From JAHFTY01 sp964584785 (GTDB taxonomy: Bacteria; Acidobacteriota; Terriglobia; 20CM-2-55-15), in assembly GCA_964584785.1 (NCBI GenBank), contig CAZPBY010000043.1:1-64000 (forward strand): 64,000 nucleotides of DNA, given 5' to 3'. A program made the translations under genes and the position numbers. Positions within the stretch are counted from its first letter, which is position 1. The number at the start of each line of letters is the position of its first letter. This document shows positions 1 through 8,811 of the stretch, in pieces. Below the pieces are notes generated by a model that saw nothing but the letters and a program-made list of their open reading frames with translations, was not told where the DNA came from and ran no database searches.

Positions 1-516
1 TGGGCTCCTTCTTGCGGCACCCTGAATTACAACGGCCGCTGCAATCGGGTAGCAGACCAGCCACTGGAACTGCCTGAGAAAGACCAGCATTACTGGAACG
101 GCACGGACACGCTCACCCTTCCGGATGGACGCGTCATTACGCCGCAACGCTTCACCTTCACCAAGTGGAACCCGGATGCCTGGGCTGCGCCGTCACTGAC
201 GCTGCCAAACGGCACCATCGTGGCTGATCCGTACACCGGCGGCACGTCTGCGTTGACGTATGGATTCCTGCGGACGCCCGGAATCCAGAACGTGAACCTC
301 TCGCTCATCAAGAGGATTCCGTTGACGGAGCGTGTGGGCCTTGACCTTCACTTCAATGCCACCAACGCCTTCAACCACGCCAACCACAATACTGTGAACA
401 ACACGGTCACCCTCGACGCGAAGACGGGGAGCAACGCCAACCCCGCCTTCGGTACGTGGGGAACGGCGACTCTCAATGCCCGCGAGATCGTTATCCAGGC
501 TAACCTCACCTTCTAA
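1..516 (+). CDS. Oar-like TonB-dependent receptor, C-terminal end (partial)
   Basis: The frame is open from the first base of the window to the TAA at 514-516, so this is the last 171 or so residues of a gene that begins upstream. It ends with the hallmarks of an Oar-like outer-membrane receptor: a motif like GIQNVNLSLIKRIPL, then LDLHFNATNAFNHANH, and a terminal beta strand ending in an aromatic residue (IVIQANLTF), as expected for a BAM-inserted barrel. The full-length family is about 1000-1200 residues with an N-terminal carboxypeptidase-regulatory-like domain and a plug, none of which lie in the window. The substrate cannot be inferred. The gene is convergent with the ADOP gene that follows. 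Confidence 0.85.
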   Translation, partial: WAPSCGTLNYNGRCNRVADQPLELPEKDQHYWNGTDTLTLPDGRVITPQRFTFTKWNPDAWAAPSLTLPNGTIVADPYTGGTSALTYGFLRTPGIQNVNLSLIKRIPLTERVGLDLHFNATNAFNHANHNTVNNTVTLDAKTGSNANPAFGTWGTATLNAREIVIQANLTF

Positions 517-533
517 CCAAAGTCACAACACCC

Positions 534-613
534 GGCCTCCGTCGCTCACGCGGCTGGAGGCCAGTCAACAGCAGCCTTGGGGCATTCGGCGAGAGTCACA
601 CCGGATGCCCCAA
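534..613. terminator. Two hairpins between convergent genes
   Basis: Two inverted repeats lie between the end of the receptor and the end of the convergent ADOP gene. The first has 7-bp arms GGCCTCC (534-540) and GGAGGCC (556-562). The second is stronger: 13-bp arms at 577-589 and 601-613 (TTGGGGCATTCGG against CCGGATGCCCCAA, one T/G position) with an 11-nt loop. Neither is followed by a T-run, so a classical intrinsic terminator is not proven. The position suggests bidirectional transcription stop. Nothing else is seen in 517-808. Confidence 0.5.
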
Positions 614-808
614 AGCATGCCGGAGGTTTGATCGACGAAGAAACTGATCGGGGTTGCAGCGTTATTGCCGCGGTGACATGTTCAGCGTAAACCGTTAAAC
701 CTGCGGGCGAGAACTGGTATTTGTGTTAAGTGGCTTAACTATCGTCGGATTAAATGGGCCATTTGAGAGGGGTATGTCCACAGCGAGACATCCTGGTAGC
801 GCTGAGTC

Positions 809-3433
809 TTACTCCGTTCGCAAACTGCCTAACGGATCGACACGCGTGGCGCGGTAAGCGGGAATGAGGCAGGCGCCAACGGCGACCAGGAGTAAGAACA
901 ACGGCAAGAGCACGAACGTGCCAGGATCCGTCGGTTGGACCTCGAAGAGGAGCGCGCCAAGAAAGCGGGTGACGCCGAGCCCTCCAACCACACCGACGGT
1001 GACACCCAACACGGCGAGTTGCAGGCCCTCACGGACGACCATGCGGATCAGACCGATGCCGCTGGCGCCCAGGGACATGCGAATTCCAATTTCTTTCGAC
1101 CGGCGCGTGACGCTATACGACATGACGCCATAGATACCGACGGTGGCGAGCACCAGCGCCAATGCGGCGAACAGCGCGAGAAGCAGCGTACGAAAGCGCG
1201 GCTGGCCGACTGCGCGTGACATTGCTTGATCCATCGTGCGTACCGGCGTGAGAGGAACATCGGGGTCCAATTGCGACAGCTGCTGCCGAATGCCGGGGAC
1301 CATTTGTATCGGACTGCCTGTGGTCTTCACCACGAGATATAACCCGATCCACGGAACCTGCGACAAAGGCGAGTAACGCGTCGGTTCCACCGTTCCTTCC
1401 AGACTGGAGTATTTGGCATCGCCGACCACTCCGATGATCTCCATCCACGGCGCCTTCGGCCGCTCGGGGCCGCCGACTTTGATCCGTTTCCCGATGGGAT
1501 CCTCGTTGCCGAAGTATTGGCGCGCCAGTGACTGGCTGACTAGCGTCACCTGCGGCGTGTTCGTGCGGTCGTCGGTTGAGAAGTTACGCCCGCGGAGCAG
1601 CGGAATACCAATGGTTTGAAAATACTCCGGACTCACAAATAGCACCGGACCGATTGGCGCATGCTGCTCGGCCGGCCAGGGACGCCCTTCGATGCTGAAG
1701 CTGTCCGTAATGCTCAGCAGGTTCGGCGGCAAACTATTGCTGAGTGCGGCCGCGGCAACGCCGGGAAGACTTTGCACCCGACCGACCAATTGCTGATAAA
1801 AGATGACGAGTTGGTCGTTGGAGTACTTATTCGCGTTCACCGTCACTCCGGCGGCGAGGACATTCGCCGGCTTGAAACCGGCGTCGGTTTCCGTCAGACG
1901 CGCGAAGCTTTTGATCATCAGGCCCGCGGCCAGCAACAGCACCATGCACAGCGCGAACTCGCTCACGATGACCATGCTTCGCAATCGACCGTTATGCGTC
2001 AGGCCGCGAGAGTTGAGCTTAAGACCCTGTTGGATGGGCGTCAGCGTGACGCCGACCACGGGCATCATGCCAAAAACAACGGCGCTGAGGAGGGTTGCCG
2101 CCAGGGCGTACAGCACCACCGAGGGATCAATACCGACGTGGTTGAGACGGGGCAGATCGCTGGGAGCGAGTTGCTGAAGAAAGCGCGTGCCCCAGGATGT
2201 GAGCGCGAGCCCGCAGGCCCCGCCGGTTGTGGCGAGCGACAAGCTTTCGGCGATGAACTGGCTTGCCAGTCGCCAACGGCTAGCACCCAGTGCCGTCCGG
2301 ACAGCGATCTCCTGTTGTCGAGCGGTGACCCGCGCCAACATCAAGTTGCCGATGTTCGCTGAGGCGATAAGCAGGACAAACAAAACGGCGCCTGATAAAA
2401 CCAACAGCGGCACGCGGACGTCTCCGGTAATGTAGTCGTGGAGCGGAATCGCCGTTATCCCGGTATCGAGATTGTCTTTGGGATTGCTCGATTCCATCCG
2501 TTGCGCGATCAACCGAAGTTCACGTTGCGCCTGGTCCGTGCTGACGTTCGCCTTGCGGTGCGCGACGACCCACAGAAAGTACGGCCCCCGTCGGGCCGTC
2601 GGGTTGAGGATCAGCGTTTGCCAGGCTTCAGTGCCTGGCCGGCCGAATTCGAAATCCGCGGGCATCACTCCGGCGACCACGACGGGTGTCGCATTCATCA
2701 AAATGGTGCGGCCGATGATTCCCGCATCGCCCTTGAAACGTCGCTGCCATAGCGAGTGGCTGACCACGACTTGCGGCGTCGCACCGGAGGCGTCGGCGCC
2801 TGGCGCAAAAGTTCTTCCGATCTCCGGCTTCGCGCCCAAGGTGGCAAAGAAATTCGCGGTGACGACTTGGCCAATGATCTGTTCCGGATTGCCGTCGTCG
2901 GTTAAATTGAAGCGCCGGTCGCCATAGGCGGCATATTTATCGAAAACGCTGTTTTGCGAGCCCCAATCGAGAAAGTCGGCAACGGAGAAGGGCATCCGCT
3001 CCAGGTGTTGCTGGACGTGACGGAGCACCAGGACCATCAAATGATCCGGGTCCTGGTATGGCAGCGGCTTCAAAATAACCGCATGGGTGACGCTGAAGAT
3101 TGCGGCGTTGACGCCAATCCCCAGAGCCAGGGTCACAATGGCAACGACGGCAAACCCAATGTCGCGGTGTAACGACCGAATGGCCAGCCGAACATCCCGC
3201 AGGAATGTTTCGAGAATGGGCAGACCGCGCTGGTGGCGGTGTTCTTCCTTCATGCCTTCGATACTGCCGAAACTGCGACGCGCCGCGGCGGTTGCCTCTG
3301 ACGGCGCCAAACCACGTTTCAGGTTCTCTTCCGTCGCGAGGTCGATGTGTTCCTGGATGTCGCGTTCCAACTCAGCTTCCAGCCGTCGGCGGCGAAACAG
3401 TGAAAGCAAACGACTCCAGATGGCCGCGATCAC
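809..3433 (-). CDS. ADOP-type ABC permease (MacB/FtsX-like)
   Basis: An 874-residue protein with the full architecture of an acidobacterial duplicated orphan permease. Residues 1-75 are the cytoplasmic prefix (RRRRLEAELERDIQEHIDLA). TM1 follows at about 92-115 (ALGIGVNAAIFSV), then a MacB-like periplasmic domain, an FtsX unit with VLLIASANIGNLMLARVTAR and EIAVRTALGASRWR, then a second periplasmic domain and FtsX unit (TVGIYGVMSYSVTRRSKEIGIRMSLGA) and the end motif RATRVDPLGSLRTE. No ATPase gene is adjacent, as is normal for this family, so it probably uses a distant MacB-type ATPase or none; the substrate is unknown. It overlaps the PadR gene by 4 bp (ATGA), implying translational coupling. 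It appears intact, unlike three of its relatives in this window. Confidence 0.93.
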   Translation of the reverse strand: MIAAIWSRLLSLFRRRRLEAELERDIQEHIDLATEENLKRGLAPSEATAAARRSFGSIEGMKEEHRHQRGLPILETFLRDVRLAIRSLHRDIGFAVVAIVTLALGIGVNAAIFSVTHAVILKPLPYQDPDHLMVLVLRHVQQHLERMPFSVADFLDWGSQNSVFDKYAAYGDRRFNLTDDGNPEQIIGQVVTANFFATLGAKPEIGRTFAPGADASGATPQVVVSHSLWQRRFKGDAGIIGRTILMNATPVVVAGVMPADFEFGRPGTEAWQTLILNPTARRGPYFLWVVAHRKANVSTDQAQRELRLIAQRMESSNPKDNLDTGITAIPLHDYITGDVRVPLLVLSGAVLFVLLIASANIGNLMLARVTARQQEIAVRTALGASRWRLASQFIAESLSLATTGGACGLALTSWGTRFLQQLAPSDLPRLNHVGIDPSVVLYALAATLLSAVVFGMMPVVGVTLTPIQQGLKLNSRGLTHNGRLRSMVIVSEFALCMVLLLAAGLMIKSFARLTETDAGFKPANVLAAGVTVNANKYSNDQLVIFYQQLVGRVQSLPGVAAAALSNSLPPNLLSITDSFSIEGRPWPAEQHAPIGPVLFVSPEYFQTIGIPLLRGRNFSTDDRTNTPQVTLVSQSLARQYFGNEDPIGKRIKVGGPERPKAPWMEIIGVVGDAKYSSLEGTVEPTRYSPLSQVPWIGLYLVVKTTGSPIQMVPGIRQQLSQLDPDVPLTPVRTMDQAMSRAVGQPRFRTLLLALFAALALVLATVGIYGVMSYSVTRRSKEIGIRMSLGASGIGLIRMVVREGLQLAVLGVTVGVVGGLGVTRFLGALLFEVQPTDPGTFVLLPLFLLLVAVGACLIPAYRATRVDPLGSLRTE

Positions 3434-3768
3434 GACATCGCCTCCAGGAACTTGGCGACCAGCGCGGTGGCGCGTTCCCAGCGGGCGACCTCCAGCTGCA
3501 GCTGTTTTCGACCGACGGAAGTGATGGAATAAAATTTCGCCTTCCGCCCGTTATCGGAGTTGCCCCACTTGGTGGTGATCCATCGCTTCTGCTGCAGCCG
3601 CAATAATGATGGGTAAATCGACCCCTGGTTGAGAGCGATCGCCTCTTCCACAACCTGCTCGATACGCCGGGCAATGCCGAAGCCGTGCAGCGGGCCCATC
3701 GCGTCCAGAGTCTTGAGAACCAGAAGATCCAGCGTGCCGTAGGGAATGTCCGCCTTGCTGTCAGTCAT
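3430..3768 (-). CDS. PadR-family transcriptional regulator
   Basis: A 112-residue protein with the PadR winged-helix signature: YGTLDLLVLKTLDAMGPLHG, then NQGSIYPSLLRLQQKRWI and GRKAKFYSITSVGRKQL. The length is right for the short PadR-s1 subgroup, which has a C-terminal dimerisation helix. It is the first gene of a two-gene operon with the ADOP permease, an arrangement found repeatedly in Acidobacteriota; PadR members usually repress their own operon until a ligand binds. A perfect 11-bp inverted repeat covers the start codon and would fit as the autoregulatory operator. The start ATG at 3766-3768 is the only one placed well before the conserved motif. Confidence 0.93.
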   Translation of the reverse strand: MTDSKADIPYGTLDLLVLKTLDAMGPLHGFGIARRIEQVVEEAIALNQGSIYPSLLRLQQKRWITTKWGNSDNGRKAKFYSITSVGRKQLQLEVARWERATALVAKFLEAMS

Positions 3769-3796
3769 GTAGCCTCACGACATGAGAGGCTACATG
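3766..3796. promoter_or_regulatory. Perfect inverted repeat over the padR start codon (candidate operator)
   Basis: Arms CATGTAGCCTC (3766-3776) and GAGGCTACATG (3786-3796) are exact reverse complements separated by 9 bp. PadR proteins typically bind palindromes with outer ATGT...ACAT elements and an 8-10 bp spacer, and both outer elements are present here. The left arm contains the start codon of padR on the minus strand, so binding could block both transcription and translation initiation. The function is inferred; the symmetry is seen directly. Confidence 0.6.
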
Positions 3797-4236
3797 ACCA
3801 TCGGCTGCGCGTCAAGCGTGCCGGTCAGTTCACGGTCAATGAGAGGGGCGTGTCTGAATGTCGCGACTGGTCAGCCTGAGATCAATTGCACGGCGGCCAA
3901 GAGGCCTTAGCGGACTGTGCTGATTAAATCACCGGGGCCGGCGTCGATCGATTCGTCCGGACGATTGAACGGATTTCGGAGACTCTTTACAAAGCGGCTC
4001 CGATGCAGCTAACCGCGCGCCGGTTACCCGGTTGAGCGTGATTTCATCGGCTTGGAGGGCATCCGAACGAGGCAACCGCATAGTTGGCCGTCGCCTAGGG
4101 AATTACCGCAATACCCGATGATTTTGGACGAAACGTGACGATCTCTTTTGCACCGACGGGGCGGCAGCGGATGCCAGCACTCGTGTCGGCAAGAACAATC
4201 AAGTCGACTTGGTTCGATACGATTCGTCTGACCACG
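3797..4236. other. Intergenic stretch, no gene recognised
   Basis: About 440 bp between the padR operator and the toxin-antitoxin remnant. I found no ORF with family-like sequence on either strand, no strong hairpin and no tRNA-like structure. It presumably holds the padR promoter near 3800 and decayed DNA. Confidence 0.5.
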
Positions 4237-4483
4237 TTACGACGTTAGCCAGTCTTCAATCCGCAGTCCAGGGACGCTCTGGAAATCAGTGCCGTTGTGA
4301 GTAACGAGGGTGAGATCGTGGACGAGAGCAACGACGCCGATCATCAAGTCGGCTGTCGATATTGAGATTCCCCGACGCAGCAGGGAACCGCGAAAGTTCA
4401 ACTGCTTGGCCATCCGCTACGCCGGGATCTTCGATGAGCTAAATTGTTTTCCCGTGAATCTTGCCATGTAGCTTTTTCGTCAT
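4237..4483 (-). pseudogene. Hybrid remnant of a VapBC-type toxin-antitoxin pair
   Basis: Reading the minus strand from the ATG at 4481-4483 gives MTKKLHGKIHGKTI, a TAG, then LIEDPGVADGQAVEL in the same frame. This resembles the start of the small antitoxins (HGKIHGKTIEL...DPG..DGQ.VEV) that sit beside PIN-domain toxins, with GAG changed to TAG. After about 30 codons similarity jumps to another frame, from ATG 4411-4413 to TAA 4237-4239, encoding 58 residues. They include RRGISISTADLMIG and HDLTLVTHNGTDFQSVPGL and end RIEDWLTS, the C-terminal third of a VapC PIN domain. The rest of the antitoxin and the toxin N-terminus are missing, so a deletion has fused the 5' end of one gene to the 3' end of the other. 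No active toxin is expected. Confidence 0.7.
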
Positions 4484-4585
4484 GATGCCTGTGTCACCAT
4501 CTCTTAACTTGCGCATTGATTAAGCCAGTTCAAAAACGAATTGTAGATAAATTTTTGGGGACGATGTTTGTGACAGGCCCCGCCG

Positions 4586-5356
4586 TTATGGAGTCGCAGG
4601 CACCGCCGCAAAAACTCCTCCAGTAAACCGCAGACCCACCGCGGAGAAGTTTGAGCCATCGAGACTTTGAACAATAGCGGAACCGAGCGCGTTTGCGGAA
4701 GCAGGGACCAGGTCATCCAGAAACTTGGGCAGAGAGGATCGGGCCTCGATATGTACTGTAGCGGTTCCTGTCGGGTTCCCATCAATATCGAATGTTGTAA
4801 TGCGATAGTCGTGGGCAACGTTCGTGTTGTTGCTGATGGCCACGCCAAGACGTGTCCCCTCCGTCTGATCCACGATGAACCGGGCTCTGGGACTTTCAGC
4901 CGCTGAGAAAACAGTCGTCTCCCCGATCTTCACGCTACCGGCGTAGAGGCTGTATTGCAGCTGCGCGTAAACCGGACCATCACACGACAATGTCGCGTAA
5001 CCCGTCGCCAGGCTTTGCTGTCCTAGTGTCCGCGGATACGCCCAGCCGTTCGGTGGCATGTTCAGATTATAGGTCGCCAGTGGACCGGCAATTCCGCCCG
5101 GCCCGCCGGTTAGGCCTCTGATACTAAGCACAACGACCTGTAAGCCATAAAAACTCAGCGTGCACCCGGTCGGGGAATCGGAAGCATTTCGAACCATGAC
5201 TGCCGTCTTGTACGTAAGGGTTCCTGCTGAGCCGTCGGCAATCTGTGGGAACACATGGAACGTGCTCTGCGCGAGCACCGATGGGACAATCGCCACTGAA
5301 AACAAAACGACGAGAACACCCTTCCACATGAGCGATGAAAACAAATCTTTTGTCAT
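4586..5356 (-). CDS. Secreted protein of unknown function
   Basis: A 256-residue protein with a clear Sec signal peptide (hydrophobic WKGVLVVLFSVAIVPSVLA, cleavage likely after ALA-Q near residue 30). The mature part is rich in Gly, Ser, Thr and beta-prone sequence with no transmembrane segment and no catalytic motif that I recognise. It looks like an exported beta-sandwich or adhesin-like protein of the type common in Acidobacteriota. The start codon overlaps the end of the kinase/TPR gene by 4 bp, so it is translationally coupled and is the third gene of the sigma-kinase operon. It may be the target or output of that system, which is inference from position only. Confidence 0.75.
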   Translation of the reverse strand: MTKDLFSSLMWKGVLVVLFSVAIVPSVLAQSTFHVFPQIADGSAGTLTYKTAVMVRNASDSPTGCTLSFYGLQVVVLSIRGLTGGPGGIAGPLATYNLNMPPNGWAYPRTLGQQSLATGYATLSCDGPVYAQLQYSLYAGSVKIGETTVFSAAESPRARFIVDQTEGTRLGVAISNNTNVAHDYRITTFDIDGNPTGTATVHIEARSSLPKFLDDLVPASANALGSAIVQSLDGSNFSAVGLRFTGGVFAAVPATP

Positions 5357-8300
5357 TGGAACCTCTCCGAAGCTTCTGGCTTCCTGGTCGATTGCGCGGG
5401 TTTATCCGTCTGAAGTTTTGCCCGCCATTCGGTTGCCCGGTCTGGTTTCCCCCACTGGTCATAGAGGCGGACCAGCCAGGCAACACTTTCCTGTTCAGTA
5501 AACAAGTTCACGTCGCCTGCGGGAATGCCTATTCCGATGGGATGCAGTCTTCCGTTGTAGCAGGATTGCAGTCGATATTCGGCTTCTTCGTAATTCTTGT
5601 TCTGAGCGACCAGAACGGCGCCGAGAACGCCTTCCCAGTTGTAACGAACCTCAGATTCCGGACGTGCGGGACGATCGTAAAATGGGACGTCGGTGCGAAG
5701 AACCGATTCCGCTTCTCTATATTCTTCCTGATGAAAGAGCGCCCAACCGAGATGTGAAATGACATTCCGCACGCGCGGTCCCGAGAGGAGGCTTCTGCCC
5801 GTCCCGGGAGGCACGAGGATTCTTCGCAGAGTCGAGAATGCGTCCCCTGCTTTTTGGAATTCCCCCTGGCTTCCGTAAATCTCTCCCAAACGAAGCAGGT
5901 GCACCTGCGACTCGTCCTGCGCTTCGCCACCGGAAACTTTGAGGATCCCCAAATGCTGCGTGACGAGTTCTACGGCTTGCGCCAGCTTGCCCTTCGCCCC
6001 GGCCGGGCGGCCGGCATCCTGTTCGGCCTTGCCGTCATCCCAGTAAGCCAACTCCAGCTGGCTCATGGTTTGCAACGTCCGGGGATGGGCTTCACCCAAA
6101 AGCTCTCTCTGCGCGTTCCAAAGGCCCGTCAGTATCTCCTCGGCTTTGGCATAAGGGCCGAGATTCCTATATGCCTCTCCCAATGCCACGGTTGTGCCGT
6201 GGGTGTCCAGGTTGCGGAGCACGTTGCGGTGGATGTCCCACAACTCCGCAAGAACGTCGTCCGCGTTCTTACGCTGGCCGTTGGCGGCGAACTCGCGAGC
6301 GAGCTCAACCAGCGCTTTGCCTGCAAGGTCCGCGCTGCTGTCACGTCCACCTACAATTTGCGGGTAGCCTTTCAGGGCTTGGTTCGCGAGCTTCAGCGCC
6401 TCCGCACTGTTGCCGAGCTTTAGGTACTCAACCGCGCTCTTCGCGGCGTTCAGCAGTTGTTCAGCGCTGTCGGCCGGGTCGTTCTGGTTCAGCTTTGTCA
6501 GAGTTTCCAGAAGGCCCTGGGCTTTCGCGAACTCTCCAGTCTTGCTGTAGACATCCGCCAAAAGCCGCATGCTCTCGAGCGTTGCCGGATGACTGTTGCC
6601 CACGCTCTGTCGTTGATCCTTGAGCAGTCCACTCAAGAGAGATTCGGCCTCACTATATTTCTGTTGGGCCATGTAGACGCCGGCGAGCAGGCGGACGCTG
6701 TTGAGCGTCGCCGCGTTGGCCACACCCAGTCGAGTTCGTTCTGCTGCCAGTGCTGTGGTCAGGAAGGACTCCGCGGCAGGATAGTTTCGCGGCGGACTGG
6801 CAGTCACCCCACGGGGCGTTTCAAAACTGGTAATCAGAAGCCCGACAGTGGCGATTGTTGTGGGATGGTCTTCGCCGATAGTGCGGCGTTCCTCTTTCAA
6901 AATGTCTTCAAGCAGGGTTTCGGATTCGTGACTTCTGCCCTGCATCTCGTTAAATGCCAGCGTCTGCGTTAAAGCTCGCCAGGTCAGCGGATCGGCGTCG
7001 CCCAGAACCCGGCGGGAGCTTTGCAAAAGTTCTTTCCAGACATTCCCGGTCACGTCCAGACGCCGGACCATCTTCGACTGCACGGTTGCCAAATCGATGC
7101 GCGTCTTCAGAGTCGCCCGATGATCCCACCCCTGCTCACGCCGTCTGATCGCGACGGCGAGATCGAACTGTGCTGCGGCCTTGTCCAACACACTCAGACC
7201 GAAGTAAATGCCGCCGATCGTTTCATGCAGGGCGGCCTCAACCAGCGGCTGCTTGTCAAAATTGCCTGAGATCTTTCCTGCCGCCACATCGACGGCTTCC
7301 CGAACCGTGAGGTTCGGATTGGGGAGAACGGCGACGCGCCCGGCCTCTTCGGATTGCGTCTGTGCCAGCGGGTTGGCCATTCCCAGAAGGTCTTTGCCGA
7401 GAAAGTCACTGAGTGCCCGTGCCGTCCCAGCCTCGGTATCGGCACGTTCTTTTTCGCTGACGGCAGTGTCGCGCTCTTGCTGGGCGAGGGCTCTGGCGGT
7501 CACGGCATCGTTTCGAGCTTCTTTCGCCGCATCGCGTTCTTTCGCGGTCCTTGATTCCGCCTGCACCGCGCGGTCGCGTGCTTCGATTGCTGCACGTTCG
7601 GCGCGTCTGGCGCGCACCGCAAGCCAGCTGCTTGTGGCAACGCCCGAAACCAATATGACCAATATTGTGACTGCCGCTGCAACGAATGCCTTGTGCCGGC
7701 GCGCAAACTTTCGGAGCTGATACCCGGCACTCGGCGGCCGGGCGATCACAGGCTCATCCTTTAAGTAACGTAAAATATCGGCAGCAAACTCGGCAGCCGA
7801 TCCGTAACGGCGAGTCTTGTCCTTTTCCAAAGCCTTTGCGGTGATGGTCTCGATGTCACCCCGGTAACCACGATCGATGGAACTGAGCCTGGCAGGATCC
7901 TCTTCGCGGATGGCGCGAATCGTCTCGTCCAACTTCCGGCCGCCTCTATGGGGCAGTCGGCCTGCGAGGAGTTCATAGAGGATCACCCCGAGGGCATAGA
8001 CGTCGCTGCGTGTATCAACGCCCAACGGGTCGGCCATCACCTGCTCGGGGCTCATGTAAGCCAGCGTTCCAATGAGCTGACCTACATCTGTCTGGGTCGT
8101 GGCTTGCACATCGCTGTCGATCGCACGCGCGACGCCGAAATCGAGAACCTTCGGCTGGCCGGTTTCGTCGATCAGAATATTGGCGGGCTTGAGGTCGCGA
8201 TGGATCAAACCCCGCTGATGTGCGTGTTGCACGGCTTCAGCAATCCTGGACACCATCTCCAGACGCTGCCGTGTACTGAGATGATGTTCGGCGGCATACT

Positions 8301-8811
8301 CTTTCACGTTCCTGCCGCGAACGAGCTCCATCGCAAAATAGGGTTGCGGTCCGAAACCGGTATCCGCGGTTCCAGCCTCGTAGATTTGCGCAATCCCCGG
8401 ATGCTGCAATCGGCCGAGCGCCTGCGACTCTTGTTCGAAACGACGCAACAGCTCCGGTGTCGCAAGCCCGGGTTTGATGATTTTCAAAGCAACTGTCCGG
8501 CGCGGCTGATCCTGTTCGGCCTCATAGACGACACCCATACCACCCTCGCCGATTAATCGAAGAACGTGATACCGACCGATGGTGGTTGGCTGAAGGTTCG
8601 GCGCGATTGGACCGATCTCTTCGTCGAGTGCACCTGAAGCGAGTGCACCTGAAGCGAGTGCACCTGAAGCGAGACCGGAACTCGCCGGGTTGAGCCCGAC
8701 TTCGATCATGCAACGCGGGCAGGCGCCGCCGATAGGACCGGACTCCACCAACGGACTGCCACATTGGTCGCATCGATTGGGTTCGCTCACAGTCCGTGCT
8801 CCACTTCTCAA
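5353..8811 (-). CDS. Membrane Ser/Thr protein kinase with zinc ribbon and TPR domain
   Basis: A 1152-residue protein in five parts. Residues 14-34 form a zinc-ribbon-like motif (CDQC...CPRC). Residues 45-62 are a low-complexity LASGA repeat. Residues 81-360 are a Hanks-type kinase with all key residues: GEGGMG loop at 88-93, VALK Lys110, HRDLKPAN (Asp206), DFG (Asp224) and SPE at 254-256. One membrane helix lies at about 375-397. The C-terminal 700 residues begin with a charged coiled coil and continue with tetratricopeptide repeats (repeated PLTWRALTQTLAF / HPRTLQTMSQLELAYWD units). The TPR part would lie outside the cytoplasm. It is second in an operon, overlapping the ECF sigma gene upstream and the secreted protein downstream by 4 bp each. 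It probably senses through the TPR part and phosphorylates cytoplasmic partners, possibly the sigma factor; this is inferred from the pairing. Confidence 0.92.
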   Translation of the reverse strand: MRSGARTVSEPNRCDQCGSPLVESGPIGGACPRCMIEVGLNPASSGLASGALASGALASGALDEEIGPIAPNLQPTTIGRYHVLRLIGEGGMGVVYEAEQDQPRRTVALKIIKPGLATPELLRRFEQESQALGRLQHPGIAQIYEAGTADTGFGPQPYFAMELVRGRNVKEYAAEHHLSTRQRLEMVSRIAEAVQHAHQRGLIHRDLKPANILIDETGQPKVLDFGVARAIDSDVQATTQTDVGQLIGTLAYMSPEQVMADPLGVDTRSDVYALGVILYELLAGRLPHRGGRKLDETIRAIREEDPARLSSIDRGYRGDIETITAKALEKDKTRRYGSAAEFAADILRYLKDEPVIARPPSAGYQLRKFARRHKAFVAAAVTILVILVSGVATSSWLAVRARRAERAAIEARDRAVQAESRTAKERDAAKEARNDAVTARALAQQERDTAVSEKERADTEAGTARALSDFLGKDLLGMANPLAQTQSEEAGRVAVLPNPNLTVREAVDVAAGKISGNFDKQPLVEAALHETIGGIYFGLSVLDKAAAQFDLAVAIRRREQGWDHRATLKTRIDLATVQSKMVRRLDVTGNVWKELLQSSRRVLGDADPLTWRALTQTLAFNEMQGRSHESETLLEDILKEERRTIGEDHPTTIATVGLLITSFETPRGVTASPPRNYPAAESFLTTALAAERTRLGVANAATLNSVRLLAGVYMAQQKYSEAESLLSGLLKDQRQSVGNSHPATLESMRLLADVYSKTGEFAKAQGLLETLTKLNQNDPADSAEQLLNAAKSAVEYLKLGNSAEALKLANQALKGYPQIVGGRDSSADLAGKALVELAREFAANGQRKNADDVLAELWDIHRNVLRNLDTHGTTVALGEAYRNLGPYAKAEEILTGLWNAQRELLGEAHPRTLQTMSQLELAYWDDGKAEQDAGRPAGAKGKLAQAVELVTQHLGILKVSGGEAQDESQVHLLRLGEIYGSQGEFQKAGDAFSTLRRILVPPGTGRSLLSGPRVRNVISHLGWALFHQEEYREAESVLRTDVPFYDRPARPESEVRYNWEGVLGAVLVAQNKNYEEAEYRLQSCYNGRLHPIGIGIPAGDVNLFTEQESVAWLVRLYDQWGKPDRATEWRAKLQTDKPAQSTRKPEASERFQ
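8626..8670. repeat. Three tandem 15-bp repeats inside the kinase gene
   Basis: GAGTGCACCTGAAGC occurs three times in perfect tandem (8626-8640, 8641-8655, 8656-8670). On the coding strand each unit encodes Leu-Ala-Ser-Gly-Ala, forming a flexible linker between the zinc ribbon and the kinase domain. The 15-bp unit keeps the frame, so copy number can change by slippage without breaking the protein. Confidence 0.9.

Noticed and set aside
1661..2362. Long plus-strand ORF opposite the ADOP gene (and similar long antisense ORFs, e.g. 41544-42461, 18184-19104, 7948-8556)
   Set aside because: They are shadows of GC-rich genes on the other strand, with composition typical of antisense translation and no family-like sequence.
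3797..4236. Hidden small gene or RNA in the gap after padR
   Set aside because: No ORF with recognisable sequence, no strong hairpin and no conserved RNA pattern could be seen.
8626..8670. Tandem repeats as a CRISPR array
   Set aside because: The 15-bp units are contiguous without spacers and in frame inside a kinase gene; no cas genes occur in the window.
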